This document shows, piece by piece, positions 10,788 to 21,489 of a DNA stretch of 64,000 nt. The notes under the pieces were generated by a model. That model saw only the letters and a list, made by a program, of their open reading frames with translations. It did no database searches and had not been told where the DNA came from. Position 1 is the first letter of the stretch; the number at the start of each line of letters is the position of its first letter. The stretch is taken from assembly GCA_037127315.1 (NCBI GenBank), contig JBBBDQ010000754.1, positions 1,530,501 through 1,594,500 of the forward strand. Reading direction: 5' to 3'. The stretch comes from Ascarosepion bandense (taxonomy: Eukaryota > Mollusca > Cephalopoda > Sepiida > Sepiidae). The translations under genes and the position numbers were made by a program.

Positions 10788-12015
10788 CTAAGAGAAGAAA
10801 GCTTCTTTTTAAGTATAAGATGCAACATCCAAAGTCTGATGAAGACCGTCCAGATATACCCCATAATGTAGTTGAAAGAGGTCTTATTCAGCTAGAAATA
10901 TCATACAAGACAAGAACTGATGGCTTACTAACATACATAGAAACAACAATGGACTGGATGATACAATTAGCCAAACAACATGAAAGAAAAAATATTCAAT
11001 AATGAAAGAAGGCAGTAAATACAACCAAAATTTAAATTTAGTAGATTCTGTCTAAAAGCAAAAGAGAAGCCAAGAACTAACTATTGCGGCAATAAATATG
11101 AAAAAGAAAGCCAAGGATAAAGCTCTTGAACAGATGAAACAACGCAGGAAAGACAAACCTCTGCATGTCCAATAAATCCAGTGTTGATTAAGTTAATACT
11201 CATCGATGGTTACATGCATTTGGATTAAAGTCTGAGACTGAAGGCTTTATTCTTGCAGCACAAGACCAAAGACATTTCTCTAGGAACTTTCAGGCAAATA
11301 TTATACATAGTAATGTGGATCCAAAATGCAGGTTTTGTGATAAATACCAAGAAACAATAGACCATCTAATCTCACGATGTTCTGTACTTGCCCCAAAACA
11401 ATATAAAAATTGTCACGATAGAGTGGGGCAATATTTACACTGGAAAATGTGCAAACACTATGGGCAACATATAAAAAAACACTCGTATAAACATCACCCA
11501 CCACCAGTTACAGAAATTGAAGATGTCACCATTCTATGATACTATACCATCTGCGCAAACAGATAAATTGAATCAAATAGGCCGGACATTATTGTTAAAA
11601 ACCAGAAAGAAAAAACTTGCCTATTAATTGATAAGGCTTGTTCCGTGGGTTGTAACAAGGCAACCAAGGAATTTGAAAAAAATGTCAAAAAATAAAGACC
11701 TGGAAAATGAAATAGAAAAATGTAGAAATTGAAAACAAGTATCGTGCCAGTGATAGTAGGTGCACTTGGAATGATAAAAAATGGAACAAGACAACACAGG
11801 AAAGAATCCCTGGAAACTCCAGCTTAAGAGACATATAAAAACGTCTTGTTAAGTACAGCCCACGCACTAAGGAGACCTTTGTCTACGCAACAATAGGGAT
11901 GGTATGGAAGATAAAAAACATTAAATAGAGCCATAACAACAAATCACAAAATGCCTCAGATCTTTCCGCAGACATGATAGGTTGGAAAAATCGAATTTTG
12001 ATGAAAAATGACATA
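10788..12015 (+). pseudogene. R4/Dong LINE copy C, 5'-truncated and more decayed
   Basis: Starts at the point equal to about 9496 of copy B (AGAAAGCTTCTTT) and runs through the thumb region (10820-11002), the CCHC finger (CRFCDKYQETIDHLISRC, about 11323-11376) and the endonuclease to the shared 3' end ATGACATAA. It has many more substitutions, indels and stops than copies A and B, so it is an older insertion. Only one TAA remains at its 3' end. Confidence 0.88.
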
Positions 12016-12384
12016 ATGCGATAGCTAGATACAAAAAAACCCTGAAATTTTAAGGCTACACTGTGCGAGATATTGACAGGCTTTTAACAGGCAGGAATGA
12101 AATCAAACATAAATGGGTTAGACAGACAGATGCAAATAATTATTAAGACCTTATTCGATTTATTAAATTTTTCAAAGTTATAATAATTACAGAGCAGAAC
12201 TACGACATCAGTGCTTTAAAGCAGTAAAGGTAAACAACATTAAATATGTGGGATAAATTAATAAGGATTAAAATGAAGATGCTAGTATTATCGACAAAAC
12301 AGTCCACTAAATGTTTCTGTCTCGTTTTCGCTTTCGAGTATAATTGAGGTTTGAGGCCACAACACTCATTCCACGCATTTTACA
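12016..12384. other. Unassigned spacer
   Basis: AT-rich sequence. No reading frame or repeat family is recognised. Confidence 0.4.
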
Positions 12385-12612
12385 AAATGAACGATACAAT
12401 TCCGAGGTCCTGGACATGACGGTAAACTGCATCCGGCAGCAAGGTCTCTGATTGGGAAGTTGTGAGGAGCATGGAACCACCTCTTAATTGCTGTTGTTCC
12501 AAGGTCCACCCTGACCAGAGTGGTAGTACCTGTTAGGGGCCCAACTAAAGGTAAATATTGAATCCCCAAAATGCGGTCAAAACACTATGAAAGTATAAAA
12601 ATATACTTTTAT
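12385..12612 (+). repeat. Dispersed repeat family 1, forward copy, left part
   Basis: Matches 49930-50160 closely and 1310-1500 in reverse. It is interrupted at 12612 by the LINE at 12613-13680 and resumes at 13681-13820. The last 18 bases (12595-12612, ATAAAAATATACTTTTAT) are repeated at 13681-13698 and are the target-site duplication. Confidence 0.85.
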
Positions 12613-12614
12613 TA

Positions 12615-12669
<55 letters not shown>

Positions 12670-13680
12670 ATCATATCGCCCTAAGCAAGGCATTTTACTG
12701 TAACTGTTTCCTAGGGGGTTACATAGGAGGAAAGTTATGAGAAATAGTGACAGGTTATAGGGGGTGTCTGAAAGTGGGTAAGTGAAGGATGAGAATACTA
12801 ATGAGAGTAGAGTGGGCAGAGAAAAGAGCATGAGAGAGAGGATGCAAGTTAGTTAGATAGAAGAGGACTATTGGCTTTAAATTTAAATTCTCGGAGATTG
12901 TAGCTGTCGGGGAAGCAAGTAAATGTAAGGAAATTCCACAGGCGGGAAGTGCGAGAAAAGAAGCTGATGGAGTAGAATTTACGTTTACAATTTATTGGTT
13001 TCACAGTAAAAGAGTGGAACCTATTTGCTAATCTTGTGGCTCGAGTAAATTAATATATAGGGAGCATCCGTGAGCTAAGTTTATTGGAGCAGAAGCCATG
13101 GCAGTATTTGTAGAAAAGACACATGGAAGCCACATTGCGCCGGTGAGAAAGTGACTGTATTCGAGCTGCAAAGTTGGGATCGGTCACATTACAGATTTTC
13201 CGTTGGATTTTGTCATATACCCCTAGGTGGATTGCAAGAGCACCCGACCAGATATGGCAGCAGTATTTAATGCACGGGCGAATGGTAGATTTATATATGT
13301 GCAGGATTGTTTTAGGCTGAAAAAACTTCCTGGCCCTACACAGAGAACCGACTTTCTTAGCAGCGGATTGAGCTATGGATTTTATATAGTCATTCCACTT
13401 GAAGTCTGTTGTGAGAGTTAAGCCAAGGAGGCACAGTGTTTTGCTTTCAAGGAGACTAGCCTGATCCATGCTAATGGGGTGTAGGAGCGATTGTCTGTTA
13501 TGATTAATAGATAGCAACTTAGTTTTGGAAGCATTAAAATTCACGAGCCATTTCTTACGCCAGTCCGCCACGGATCGGAGGTCCTTTTCAAGCTCGGCAA
13601 GGTTTGCTTTGTCAGCCTCAGCAGATTTTTGATCGATGCGAAAGTAAGCTGTAGTGTCGTCCGCGTATAAGCGTATATAT
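12613..13680 (-). pseudogene. 5'-truncated LINE (Jockey/CR1-like) with microsatellite tail
   Basis: On the minus strand it starts at the RT active site: YADD at 13656-13667, followed by ADWRKKWLVNFNASKTKLL. It continues through the C-terminal region typical of Jockey/CR1-type LINEs (CIKYCCHIWSGA, DKIQRKICNV, LSHRRNVASMCLFYKYCHG), with one frame change near 13570. A 3' UTR runs down to (GA)n(TA)n at 12613-12670, which serves as the 3' tail. Perfect 18-bp flanking direct repeats show a single insertion. Other copies: 18187-18680, 39905-40594, 46040-46420. Clade assignment is tentative. Confidence 0.88.
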
Positions 13681-13820
13681 ATAAAAATATACTTTTATAA
13701 AGAAATATACATTTTTGAAGGAAAAATATTACCAACAATACATTTTTGAAGAAAACAATATTACCATAACACATTTTTGAAGGAAAAAATATTCTCAGCA
13801 AAATACATTTGAATACAAAA
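13681..13820 (+). repeat. Dispersed repeat family 1, forward copy, right part
   Basis: Continuation of 12385-12612 after the LINE insertion. It starts with the second target-duplication copy (13681-13698) and shows the ragged acatttttgaagg repeats also seen at 50205-50290. Confidence 0.85.
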
Positions 13821-14137
13821 CTAGAAGACATTTTCAGTTTTCTAAAATAAAAAAAATACAAACAAAAAATTAATTAAAATCCAACTAAATCAACTTTCTA
13901 ACTATAACCAAATATTTAAAAAAAGAAAAAACCCTAAAAACCCCATATTTTTGGCATTAAATAACACACGTAGTTGTTGATATGACGTTAAACAAAAACA
14001 ACTCAGATACGATTCCGGAGACACGTGATGATTACCGGTAGATAAGAATTTGTATCATCGATTAAAAGAATGAATCAAGAATAGCGATTTTCTTTTTTTT
14101 TTCGTAGCTTAAATGGAGCGCAAAGCCAAAAGTACGG

Positions 14138-14222
14138 GGCACCCAGTGAGGATCGAATTTACTAATTTGTTGTAATGATGCTAGCAAGACAAGTTGCTAA
14201 CCAATACACCACTTCGAGGTGC
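14138..14222 (-). mobile_element. tRNA-like SINE head, reverse
   Basis: On the minus strand the ends GCACC and GGGTGC can pair as an acceptor-like stem. TGTATTGGTTAGCAAC is A-box-like and AAATTCGATCCTC is B-box-like. It is related to 3826-3907. No CCA end or clear anticodon arm, so a derived element is more likely than a tRNA. Confidence 0.6.
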
Positions 14223-14830
14223 TCTGTAGTGAAATGACGTGTGCAATCCTGGTTTTTCCCAAATAGAAAAAGGATTGACCGTGTGCTTAAAGAAAAAGTC
14301 GAAACCAGATTTCGCAAATAGGTATTAAATTGATTAAATTGACTTTTGATCAATGGGTACGAGCATAGACTGATTCGTACATTGTCCTCTTTTTCCTTCT
14401 CGAGTGCTGATTCATTTTACTTCAAATTCTCCTTCCAAAGATATTCCTACTAAATACATACATACATACATACATACATACATACGTACGCATATACTCT
14501 TTCAACAGTTACTACTATGAACATTTTCTACAAATCTTGATACCTTTAATTTTCTCATTGAACACGAACTCTGCCTTTGACTTCTTAATAATGTTTTTAA
14601 TTGCACAACTTATGTTATTCTTTCCTTTTAATAAATTTCTACTTTAACATACAAAATCTATATTTTATTCTTACACTATTCCACACAATTCCACACAATC
14701 TACAACCAAACGACAACCAACCTTCTGATGAAAATCTTCTGATAATTCTGACGATGATAAATTCTGCATAAAACTTTTAAGCTGTAGGGAGTTCGGTTAA
14801 ATTAAACCCTAGGCAGAATCAAAGAAACAT
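14223..14830. other. AT-rich spacer with (CATA)n at 14454-14486
   Basis: Contains a run of eight CATA units ending ACGTACG. Otherwise AT-rich sequence with no feature recognised. Confidence 0.6.
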
Positions 14831-14925
14831 TAACCCGTACCCTACGGCTTCAGTGGTGAACTCGACGTGATATGAACACGAATCCCACGTCTTCAGTGGT
14901 GACCCCCGACGGTTGAAAAGTACAC
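14831..14925 (+). other. Two primer-binding-site-like motifs of a Ty3/Gypsy remnant
   Basis: CTTCAGTGGTGAACTCGACG and CTTCAGTGGTGACCCCCGAC occur about 45 bp apart. Both resemble TGGTGACCCCGACGTG, which as I recall is the tRNA-Trp primer site of CsRn1-type Ty3/Gypsy elements, preceded by an LTR end in CA. No LTR pair or gag/pol frame is seen nearby, so this is at most a scrap of such an element. Confidence 0.3.
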
Positions 14926-15240
14926 GCACCCCTTATAAAAACATATATGAATTTACATAGCAAACACATATACAACGTACGCCTTCGTCACTTTTATATT
15001 TACAGATAACTATATAGATAAACTTTCTATTATAAAAAAAAACGGCTGTCTATAAATATATATATATATATATTATGCTCTCATTACGATTGAGCTATCT
15101 GGAGAAGAAAAATTTAAAAACAGTTTCCACTTCTGCGATATATGCATTACTCTTTAGAAATGAATAGTTTTTTCGGTGACTGGCGTGTGTATACAATGCT
15201 TATATACAACACGTCAAAATTTACCTTCTCAGAATCAATG
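14926..15240. other. Unassigned spacer with short (TA)n
   Basis: AT-rich, with a TA tract at 15056-15073. No gene is seen. Confidence 0.4.
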
Positions 15241-15312
15241 CGCCTATGGATTAGGGGGTAGCGACTCCGACTGACCCCAAATCGGTCGAGTTTCGATCCC
15301 GTCAGAAGCAAG
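15241..15312 (+). mobile_element. tRNA-like sequence
   Basis: A-box-like TAGGGGGTAGCGAC and B-box-like GAGTTTCGATCCC are spaced as in a tRNA, but the ends do not form a seven-base acceptor stem. It is probably a tRNA-derived SINE head. Confidence 0.45.
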
Positions 15313-15388
15313 TGATGTGTCAAGCTACACTGATGAGCTGTGATACAGCGAACAGACTTGTATGTCGATGACTTTATATATATATATA

Positions 15389-15560
15389 TAGGAAATTAAC
15401 GAAACTGGTTATAAACAACCGACTATTTGAAATGGTTTGTTTGAACATCATTTTTGATCGATACACATATTATATATTCGGTTTATAATCAAACATATTT
15501 ATTTCTACCGGACCGGCCTGATTATTTAAGATAAATTTTGTTACGAAAATGTGTGTCATT
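15389..15560 (+). repeat. Left arm of tRNA-cored inverted-repeat element, copy 1
   Basis: Homologous to the left arm at 28408-28575 and to 39608-39770. Shared landmarks are ATTTTTGATCGATAC, TTTATTTCTACCG, CCTGATTATTTA and TTTTGTTACGAAAATGTGTG. No right arm is found, because the element breaks into a (TA)n tract at 15662. Confidence 0.75.
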
Positions 15561-15652
15561 CGGCAGGATTCGAACCTGCGACCTCTATCCACATAAGGGA
15601 AGCCACTAACTGAACTGGCAGGTCTTATACCTCTCGACCACGATTGATGATT
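15561..15652 (-). other. tRNA-like core of copy 1, long variable arm type
   Basis: On the minus strand, TCAATCG and CGAATGA form an acceptor stem with six of seven pairs. GTC and GAC close a D arm around GAGAGGTATAA. The T arm GCAGG-TTCGAAT-CCTGC is perfect and contains a consensus B box. The long middle section suggests descent from a class II (Ser/Leu-like) tRNA. There is no clear anticodon loop. A homologous core is at 28573-28675. Confidence 0.65.
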
Positions 15653-15661
15653 AGTCTAAAC

Positions 15662-15697
<36 letters not shown>
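15662..15697 (+). repeat. (TA)n microsatellite
   Basis: About 18 TA units separating the tRNA-like core from the Penelope-like remnant. Confidence 0.95.
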
Positions 15698-15699
15698 CA

Positions 15700-17160
15700 A
15701 ATTCCAATGTTCAAATTCGCAGAATGGCCATTTCTACAAGAAAATTCTACGAAGTTACAATCTACTTTGCACCCAAACCTCTGGAAAAGATCCACTGATA
15801 CCATCAATTGGTTTAATAGCATCAAAAATAAATCCAAATCCACCTTTCTTAAATTTAATATTGTAGATTTCTATTCTTCAATATCCAAAGATCTTCTTGA
15901 AATTGTGAAATTATGTTGAAATCTCCGATAAGGATACTAAGATTATTTTAGCTGCTAGGAAATCGATCATTACCTTTGAACACTCCACATGGATGAAAGG
16001 TCCAAATGATAATTTTGATGTTCCTATGGGAGCTTATGATACCTCCCATATCCGCCACCTGGGCGGATCTGTTAGGAATCTATATTTTAGACATATTAAG
16101 TAGATTTTTGGACCAAAAACAGGTAGTTTTATATCGAGATGATAGGTTAATGTTTATCCCTAATTCCAATTGACCCTTCACGAATAGAATTCATAAAATG
16201 ATCATTAGAGCCTTAAATATTCTCGGTTTTAAGGTTGAAGTTTCTTCCAATCTTAAAATTTTAAACTACCTAGATATTAACCTTAACTTAAATGATGGTT
16301 CCCACCGGCCTTATTTCAAAGAAAATAGTTTACCTCTTACATTAATATCTCATCTAATCACCCAAAAACTATTTTAAAACAGATACCCAATATCGTAAAT
16401 AATTGGATTAACCGTTTATCATCGAACGTCAAAACTTGCAATGAAAGTAAAAAAAAATTACCAGAAGGCCCTTCTAAAAAGCGGATGCAAAAATAAATTA
16501 ACATATTTAAAATCCACTATTGACCCCGAACCATCTAATACCAAAAATAAAAATAATTGTAGAAAAAGAAAGGTAATATGGTTTAACCCTCCACACTGCA
16601 AACTAATCATTATTAATATAGGAAAATATTTTCTCAGGTGAATAGATAAACATTTCAATAACAGCAGTCCCCTACGGAAAATCTTTAATAGGGACACATT
16701 AAAAATTAGCTATTCTTGAACTCCAAATATGGACGAGATCATTAATTCTCACAATAACTAGATTCTAAAGGGTTTATATAATACTGATTCCAGATCTGGA
16801 ATTTCTAATGAATGCATCTGTAGCTCTGTGAGTATCTGCCCGGTGGAAGGCAAGTGTAAATCCACCCAGGTAAACTTCGAGGCACAAATCTCACCATCCA
16901 ACGACAGAAAAAATTACCGGACCGATATTGGTATATCCGCGGGGGTATTTCATCAACGTTGTTACAATCATAAGAAAAGCTTTTCCAACTCAAATCAGAA
17001 ATACCAAACAGCTCTTTCATGAAGATTTTGGAAAATGAAAGAAGAAGGGCTAAACCCTATAGTTAGTTGGAAACTAATAGGCTCAGCTCGTATAACTAGG
17101 AATTTTCACGATAGAAGCAATCTGTTTACAGGAAAAAATACAAATATTTAAATAACCTAA
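15700..17160 (+). pseudogene. Penelope-like retroelement, RT plus GIY-YIG remnant
   Basis: Reading across several frames gives WKRSTDTINWFNSI and FNIVDFYSSIS (RT motif A with its aspartate), then VPMGAYD and LYRDD (motif C, YRDD at 16132-16143), then YLDINLNL. Further on are RKRKVIWFNPPHCK (about 16560-16610), NMDEIINSHN, a cysteine cluster CICSSVSICPVEGKC (about 16813-16855), and a GIY-YIG-like segment with GISAGVFHQRCYNH followed by VSWKLIG. This is the domain order of Penelope-like elements with a GIY-YIG endonuclease. At least six stops and frame changes disable it. The 5' end is missing, joining (TA)n. Confidence 0.82.
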
Positions 17161-18186
17161 CCAGCACTTTTTCTTGAATTTAAGAATAGAATTTATTAGC
17201 AAATACCGCCATAAGGCAAAATGTGTGAACTTTTTACTTACATTTAAATTTTAAATATAGTCTAGGAGAATAAATTAATTTTTAATTGATTAATTGATAA
17301 ATTAATTGATTAATTAATTAATGAATTTAATTTTTAACTAGTAAATTTGAACCCCACTACCAATGACGTATCCCAGTTTTATAGATGCTTTCTTCTTTCT
17401 TTTTCCTATCTTAGTATCTACTTTTTAACGGGTAAGAATAATTTCACCCCACATTTTTTCCTACACCTTTATACTTTTCGCTGCACCTTTATTTCTTTTT
17501 TTGGTTTTGTGATGATTATTTTACCAGGACCCTTACATACATATAATAAATATAATAAATTTTTTTTTGTTCCTTACTTACTAAATCGCCTTTAATTTGT
17601 TTTCAAATATAACTAGAAACTAATTCAACTCAAAAATAGCGAGTGTTCTTTAGCTTTTTAATGTGTATCTGCGCATATATTAGTGTATGTGCGTAGGCTT
17701 TTTGTACGCGTGTTGTTGGGTGTGGGTGTGTGTATGTGTATGTGTATTGTATATATATATATATATATATGTGTGTGTATGTGTGTGTGTGTATGTGTGT
17801 ACACTTGTTGAATTGATATACTCAAGTTAAAATAATTCTTATTTTTATGTTTTATTAATTTTTCTTAATTTTCTTAATATGAATTTTTAATAAATTTAAC
17901 TTGTATGTCAAATCCTACTGAAAATTTTTTTTAATAATATTTATCCTAGTTATTTAAACCAAAAACCGCTATGTTTTATTTCTCATCACGTTTGATATAA
18001 CTTCCCTTGTTTCTATGGAAACAGATTTTTCTTTTTCCTTTTTCCTTTTCTTTTCTTTCCTTTCTTTTCTTAGCTTACTTCCCTGTAAACCACTCCTTCC
18101 CCCTTTAGTTTTTTAATTATTACTTCCTTCCTTTCTTTTTATTATTCCCCCTTCTATTTCCAGACAAGGCTAAATTTCTTTTTTTT
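17161..18186. other. AT-rich spacer with simple repeats
   Basis: Holds (TTAAT)-like repeats at 17280-17335, mixed TG/TA repeats at 17717-17800, and pyrimidine-rich (CTTTTC) sequence at 18025-18190. No gene is seen. Confidence 0.6.
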
Positions 18187-18680
18187 TTCCTTTTTTTTAA
18201 TCATCTCACCCCAAGCAAGGCATTCTATTGCCACTATTGTGCATGGGGCTACCTAGGGGAAGGTAAGGAGAAGGAGTGGTTAGACATAGGGAATGTCAGG
18301 AGGAAGGTGACAGATGAGTAAGGATACCGAGGATGAGGGTTGCGCAGATGGGAAGAGTGTTTCATAGAATGGGAGCAGGTTAGTGTGTTAGGAGGTGTCT
18401 ATTGACCTTACATTTAAACTCCTGGAGATTGTAGCTGTCGGGGAAGCAATCGTGTGGAAGGGAATTCCACAGTCGGGAAGTGCGAGGAAAGAAACTGTCG
18501 AAGGGTTAGGGTTAGGGTTGCGGTTGCATTTTATCGGTTTCACTGTAAAAGGGTGGGATCTAGTTGCTAATCTAGTATCTCGTGCAAATTCGTATTTAGG
18601 GGGCACCAGTGATCTAAGTTCATCGGAGCAGAAGCCGTGAAAGTATTTATAGAAGAGACACAGGGAAACTTTTCAACTTT
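18187..18680 (-). pseudogene. 5'-truncated Jockey/CR1-like LINE, 3' end
   Basis: Same family as 12613-13680. The minus strand encodes the extreme C-terminus (PPKYEFARDTRLATRSHPF) and the 3' UTR, which ends at a T-run on the plus strand. The segment at about 18489-18515 has replaced family sequence with a telomere-like run (GGGTTAGGGTTAGGG). Confidence 0.85.
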
Positions 18681-19089
18681 TAACTCTTGACTCAAGAAGT
18701 AGGGGTTTTCAAAAAATCTAAAAATAATAATAGACATAGATTTCTGTCTGCTTTCTTATTAATCCCATCCCTTTCATTTTCCGTGATGAAATCTTTTTTT
18801 TGAACTTCCGCCGGTAAAATATCTTTGTTCATTTTGTTATTTGACTTTTTGCAATAAATTCGTTGCTGATGACGCAAGAAGTTTCTCGTAGAAATTTCTC
18901 GTAGAAACGGCCATTAAGCGAGTGCGAACATCGGAATTTTATTTTATAATTCGCTCTGTAATTTGAATATCAATTGCATTGAGCCCTCCACCTTGATCAG
19001 TTTTAATATTAAGGTAATTAATATTAATTAGGATCGGGTTTTTGGGATTTACCTACCTGTTTTTCCTTTTGGATTAAAGTTATATTCTT
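18681..19089. other. Spacer with a short block shared with 27620-27690
   Basis: The block TTAGGATCGGGTTTTTGG and its flanks (about 19027-19085) recurs at 27630-27690, so it belongs to a dispersed repeat. No gene is seen. Confidence 0.5.
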
Positions 19090-19487
19090 CAATTCAAACA
19101 TACGCACCGTAATGGGGGCGCTAGAGGGTGTCGTCAGTGATGTCATCGCGAGGATCACTAGGGGGTTTCGGGTCTTTCAACATCTACCCCCCTCACCGCG
19201 ACGACCCGACCAGAGATGATCAGTTTCTGGCCCACCCTCGATAACCGCTTTCAGACACTGGTCAATTATGTTTAGGCCCGGTATGAAACCCTACAAATGC
19301 TTCCGATAGGCGACAGTCAGAGCCACTTTCCATTTAGAGACGAACCGCACATGACCTCGTCCGAAACATTAATTTAGACGTAGAATTTCGGGGAATTTTA
19401 GCTGACAATTTGCAATCCAGGCACTTTCTCCTTTGATCCATGACCAATTAGCTGTTCTTTCTGCTGTTTCGGTTATGGACTTGAGTG
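19090..19487. other. GC-richer patch without recognised genes
   Basis: Noticeably richer in G and C than its surroundings, with TGATGTCATCGCG (CRE/ATF-like) near 19139 and several CpGs. It has no reading frame of note. It could be an LTR or a regulatory fragment; neither is shown. Confidence 0.35.

Positions 19488-19522
<35 letters not shown>
19488..19522 (+). repeat. (TA)n microsatellite
   Basis: About 17 TA units upstream of the palindromic element. Confidence 0.95.
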
Positions 19523-19526
<4 letters not shown>

Positions 19527-19570
19527 AGTAAGTATAGATTGAGGAGAGAAAAGAAAAAAGATTTTCCCGT

Positions 19571-19835
19571 CCAAAACATTAATTTAAAACAGTGCTCGAT
19601 ATATGATGTATAGAGCTGTGAATATTTATTATAAATTATGTTTTAGAACATGTACATAATTTTTTTCTATATATGTCCTCTTCTCTTCAATCATATGGTT
19701 GTTTCAGTGTTTGAGCTCCAACACATTCTCCCGAGGATGTGTTTGAGTTCCAAACACTGAAACAGCCATATGATTGTAGAGAAGAGGACATATATAGAAG
19801 AAATTACATACATGTTCTAAAACATAATTTATAAT

Positions 19836-19840
<5 letters not shown>
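19571..19840 (+). mobile_element. Palindromic element (foldback family P), intact copy
   Basis: Arms 19631-19724 and 19739-19832 (94 bp each) are near-perfect reverse complements around a 14-bp loop (ATTCTCCCGAGGAT). The left flank AAAACATTAATTTAAAACAG through GAGCTGTGAATATTT is shared with 44399-44478, where a second copy has been split by a Helitron. No coding capacity. Confidence 0.9.

Positions 19841-19885
<45 letters not shown>
19839..19885 (+). repeat. (TA)n microsatellite
   Basis: About 22 TA units immediately downstream of the palindromic element. Confidence 0.95.
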
Positions 19886-19889
<4 letters not shown>

Positions 19890-20244
19890 AAAAATATACT
19901 CAGTTATAATCTGAGATTAAGGACAGGATGGTTAAATAAAATGAAGACAAGAAGAAAACTGTATTTTCAATCGCCTACGCATTTCGTCCTGTGATGGACT
20001 TTATCAAGGCAAAAAGACAAAATGAGCTTTATTCTAAATTACGTATTTATAAACAAACAGTGTTGGCAACCACAAAGACGCTCACAAATCATTTCAAAGG
20101 ATTACCAGAATATTTTTGTTTTTAGAATTTCTTCATGTGCAGTGCAAAGTCACGAGATATTAAAATGAAGGTAATTCAAATGTTTTCTTTGAAATTTTTA
20201 TTATGTATATGAATATATTAATTCATTATGTATGTGAATATATG

Positions 20245-20288
<44 letters not shown>

Positions 20289-20530
20289 CAATTCTCACGC
20301 TCAGAGGTGATAGCTTGTTAGATAAAGTGAAGCGAACAACACATTTCTTCGAGTAGTTGATCTATTTATACTACGAAATTCTGTAATAATTTAAATATGA
20401 AAATTTTCTCAAATATTAAATACAATTTTTTACATTAATAATTATAATTCTTTCTAACATTTTTTTTATCATCTCAGTTTTTCCTACTTTCGTATACATT
20501 TTGCTCAATTCGTATATAAGTTATCATTCA
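19886..20530. other. Spacer with retroelement-terminus-like sequence and (TA)n
   Basis: CGCATTTCGTCCTGTGATGG followed by TTTATCAAGGC (about 19979-20010) resembles terminal sequences of Penelope-like elements. A (TA)n tract lies at 20248-20284. No gene is seen. Confidence 0.4.
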
Positions 20531-21050
20531 CTTACACGCAAATACTATTAGGAAGGAACGGTATTAATTTGTTGCTTCTTCCTCCAGCTATGGGTTAAAT
20601 AGCAAAACAGTTTGGTTTTTATAGGCCTGAAGACCAACCAGTCTACCGCCAAACGTAATATCTAACTACCGTGGAAAAAAGCTTCTGCCAAGACAGTCAT
20701 GTTACTTTCGAGACAAGATCGCCCAATCGTATATCACGTATGACAATTAACTAAGTAAAACGTCTGCTGGACATAATAGGGGTGATGAATTTGCTATTGT
20801 TAGGAACTAAGGAAATGATACCCCCCCACAAACTACTAGGTATTTATATAATAATATAATACGTCTTTTCGCCCACCATCTATGGGTTAAATAGCAATTG
20901 GGCTGGCATAGATTGGGCTGGCATCCAGTCTACCGCAGAGATTAATGGCAACCTGCTGCTGAAAAAGACTTTTTTGCCCAATCAGTCATATCTCTTTCGA
21001 GATATGATCGCCCAATCATATATCACGTATGGCATTCAACTGAGGCAACA
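20530..21050 (+). mobile_element. Old composite SINE, tail plus one hairpin module
   Basis: Two tail blocks (CAGCTATGGGTTAAATAGCA near 20586 and a variant near 20875) each end in 'gatcgcccaatc..tatcacgtat'. A decayed module lies between them, recognisable from GCTATTGTTAGGAACTAAGG and ATACCCCCCCACAA. The head is lost. It is older than the copies at 32 and 57 kb. Confidence 0.7.
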
Positions 21051-21489
21051 TTTTAATGGAATTTTAAATTAGGAAACGAGAAAATTAATGTATTTTTCAT
21101 ATAGATTAAGAAGCGCTTAAAAAAATTATTTAAAAGATATATAATATTTAATTCGGTTTCAAGTTTTTATATAAATTATTTGCAAATTGATTCGCCTGAT
21201 GCTAATCAAATCCAAAATTATTATGCTAAGCTATTTTTAAAAATTCTTTTTTTAATCGGTTCTCTAAAGTGCCTAATCCATAATAATCGAGAGAAATCTC
21301 TAAAAAGAGACCTTCATATTAAGAATTTCAATTCGAATTTTGTATTGACTCTGCTTGTGGAATGTAGAATGATGCAGAATCAATTATTTTCTTAGATAAA
21401 TAACTTGACTTTTTCCGTTTTTGTATATACTGAAATGCTTAAATCAACAGATTCCTTGTAATTTTTTTATTCCTGTTAATTTTTTTTTT
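21051..21489. other. AT-rich spacer
   Basis: Short frames only. Nothing recognised. Confidence 0.4.

Noticed and set aside
4841..12015. R2-type rDNA insertion
   Set aside because: No 28S rRNA sequence at either flank; the flanks are TAA repeats, which favours R4/Dong.
15561..15652. Functional tRNA gene
   Set aside because: Good T arm and acceptor stem but no clear anticodon arm, and homologous cores sit in a repeat family, so it is treated as tRNA-derived.
18395..18640. Forward 81-codon frame over the LINE
   Set aside because: Antisense shadow of the Jockey/CR1-like coding region on the minus strand.
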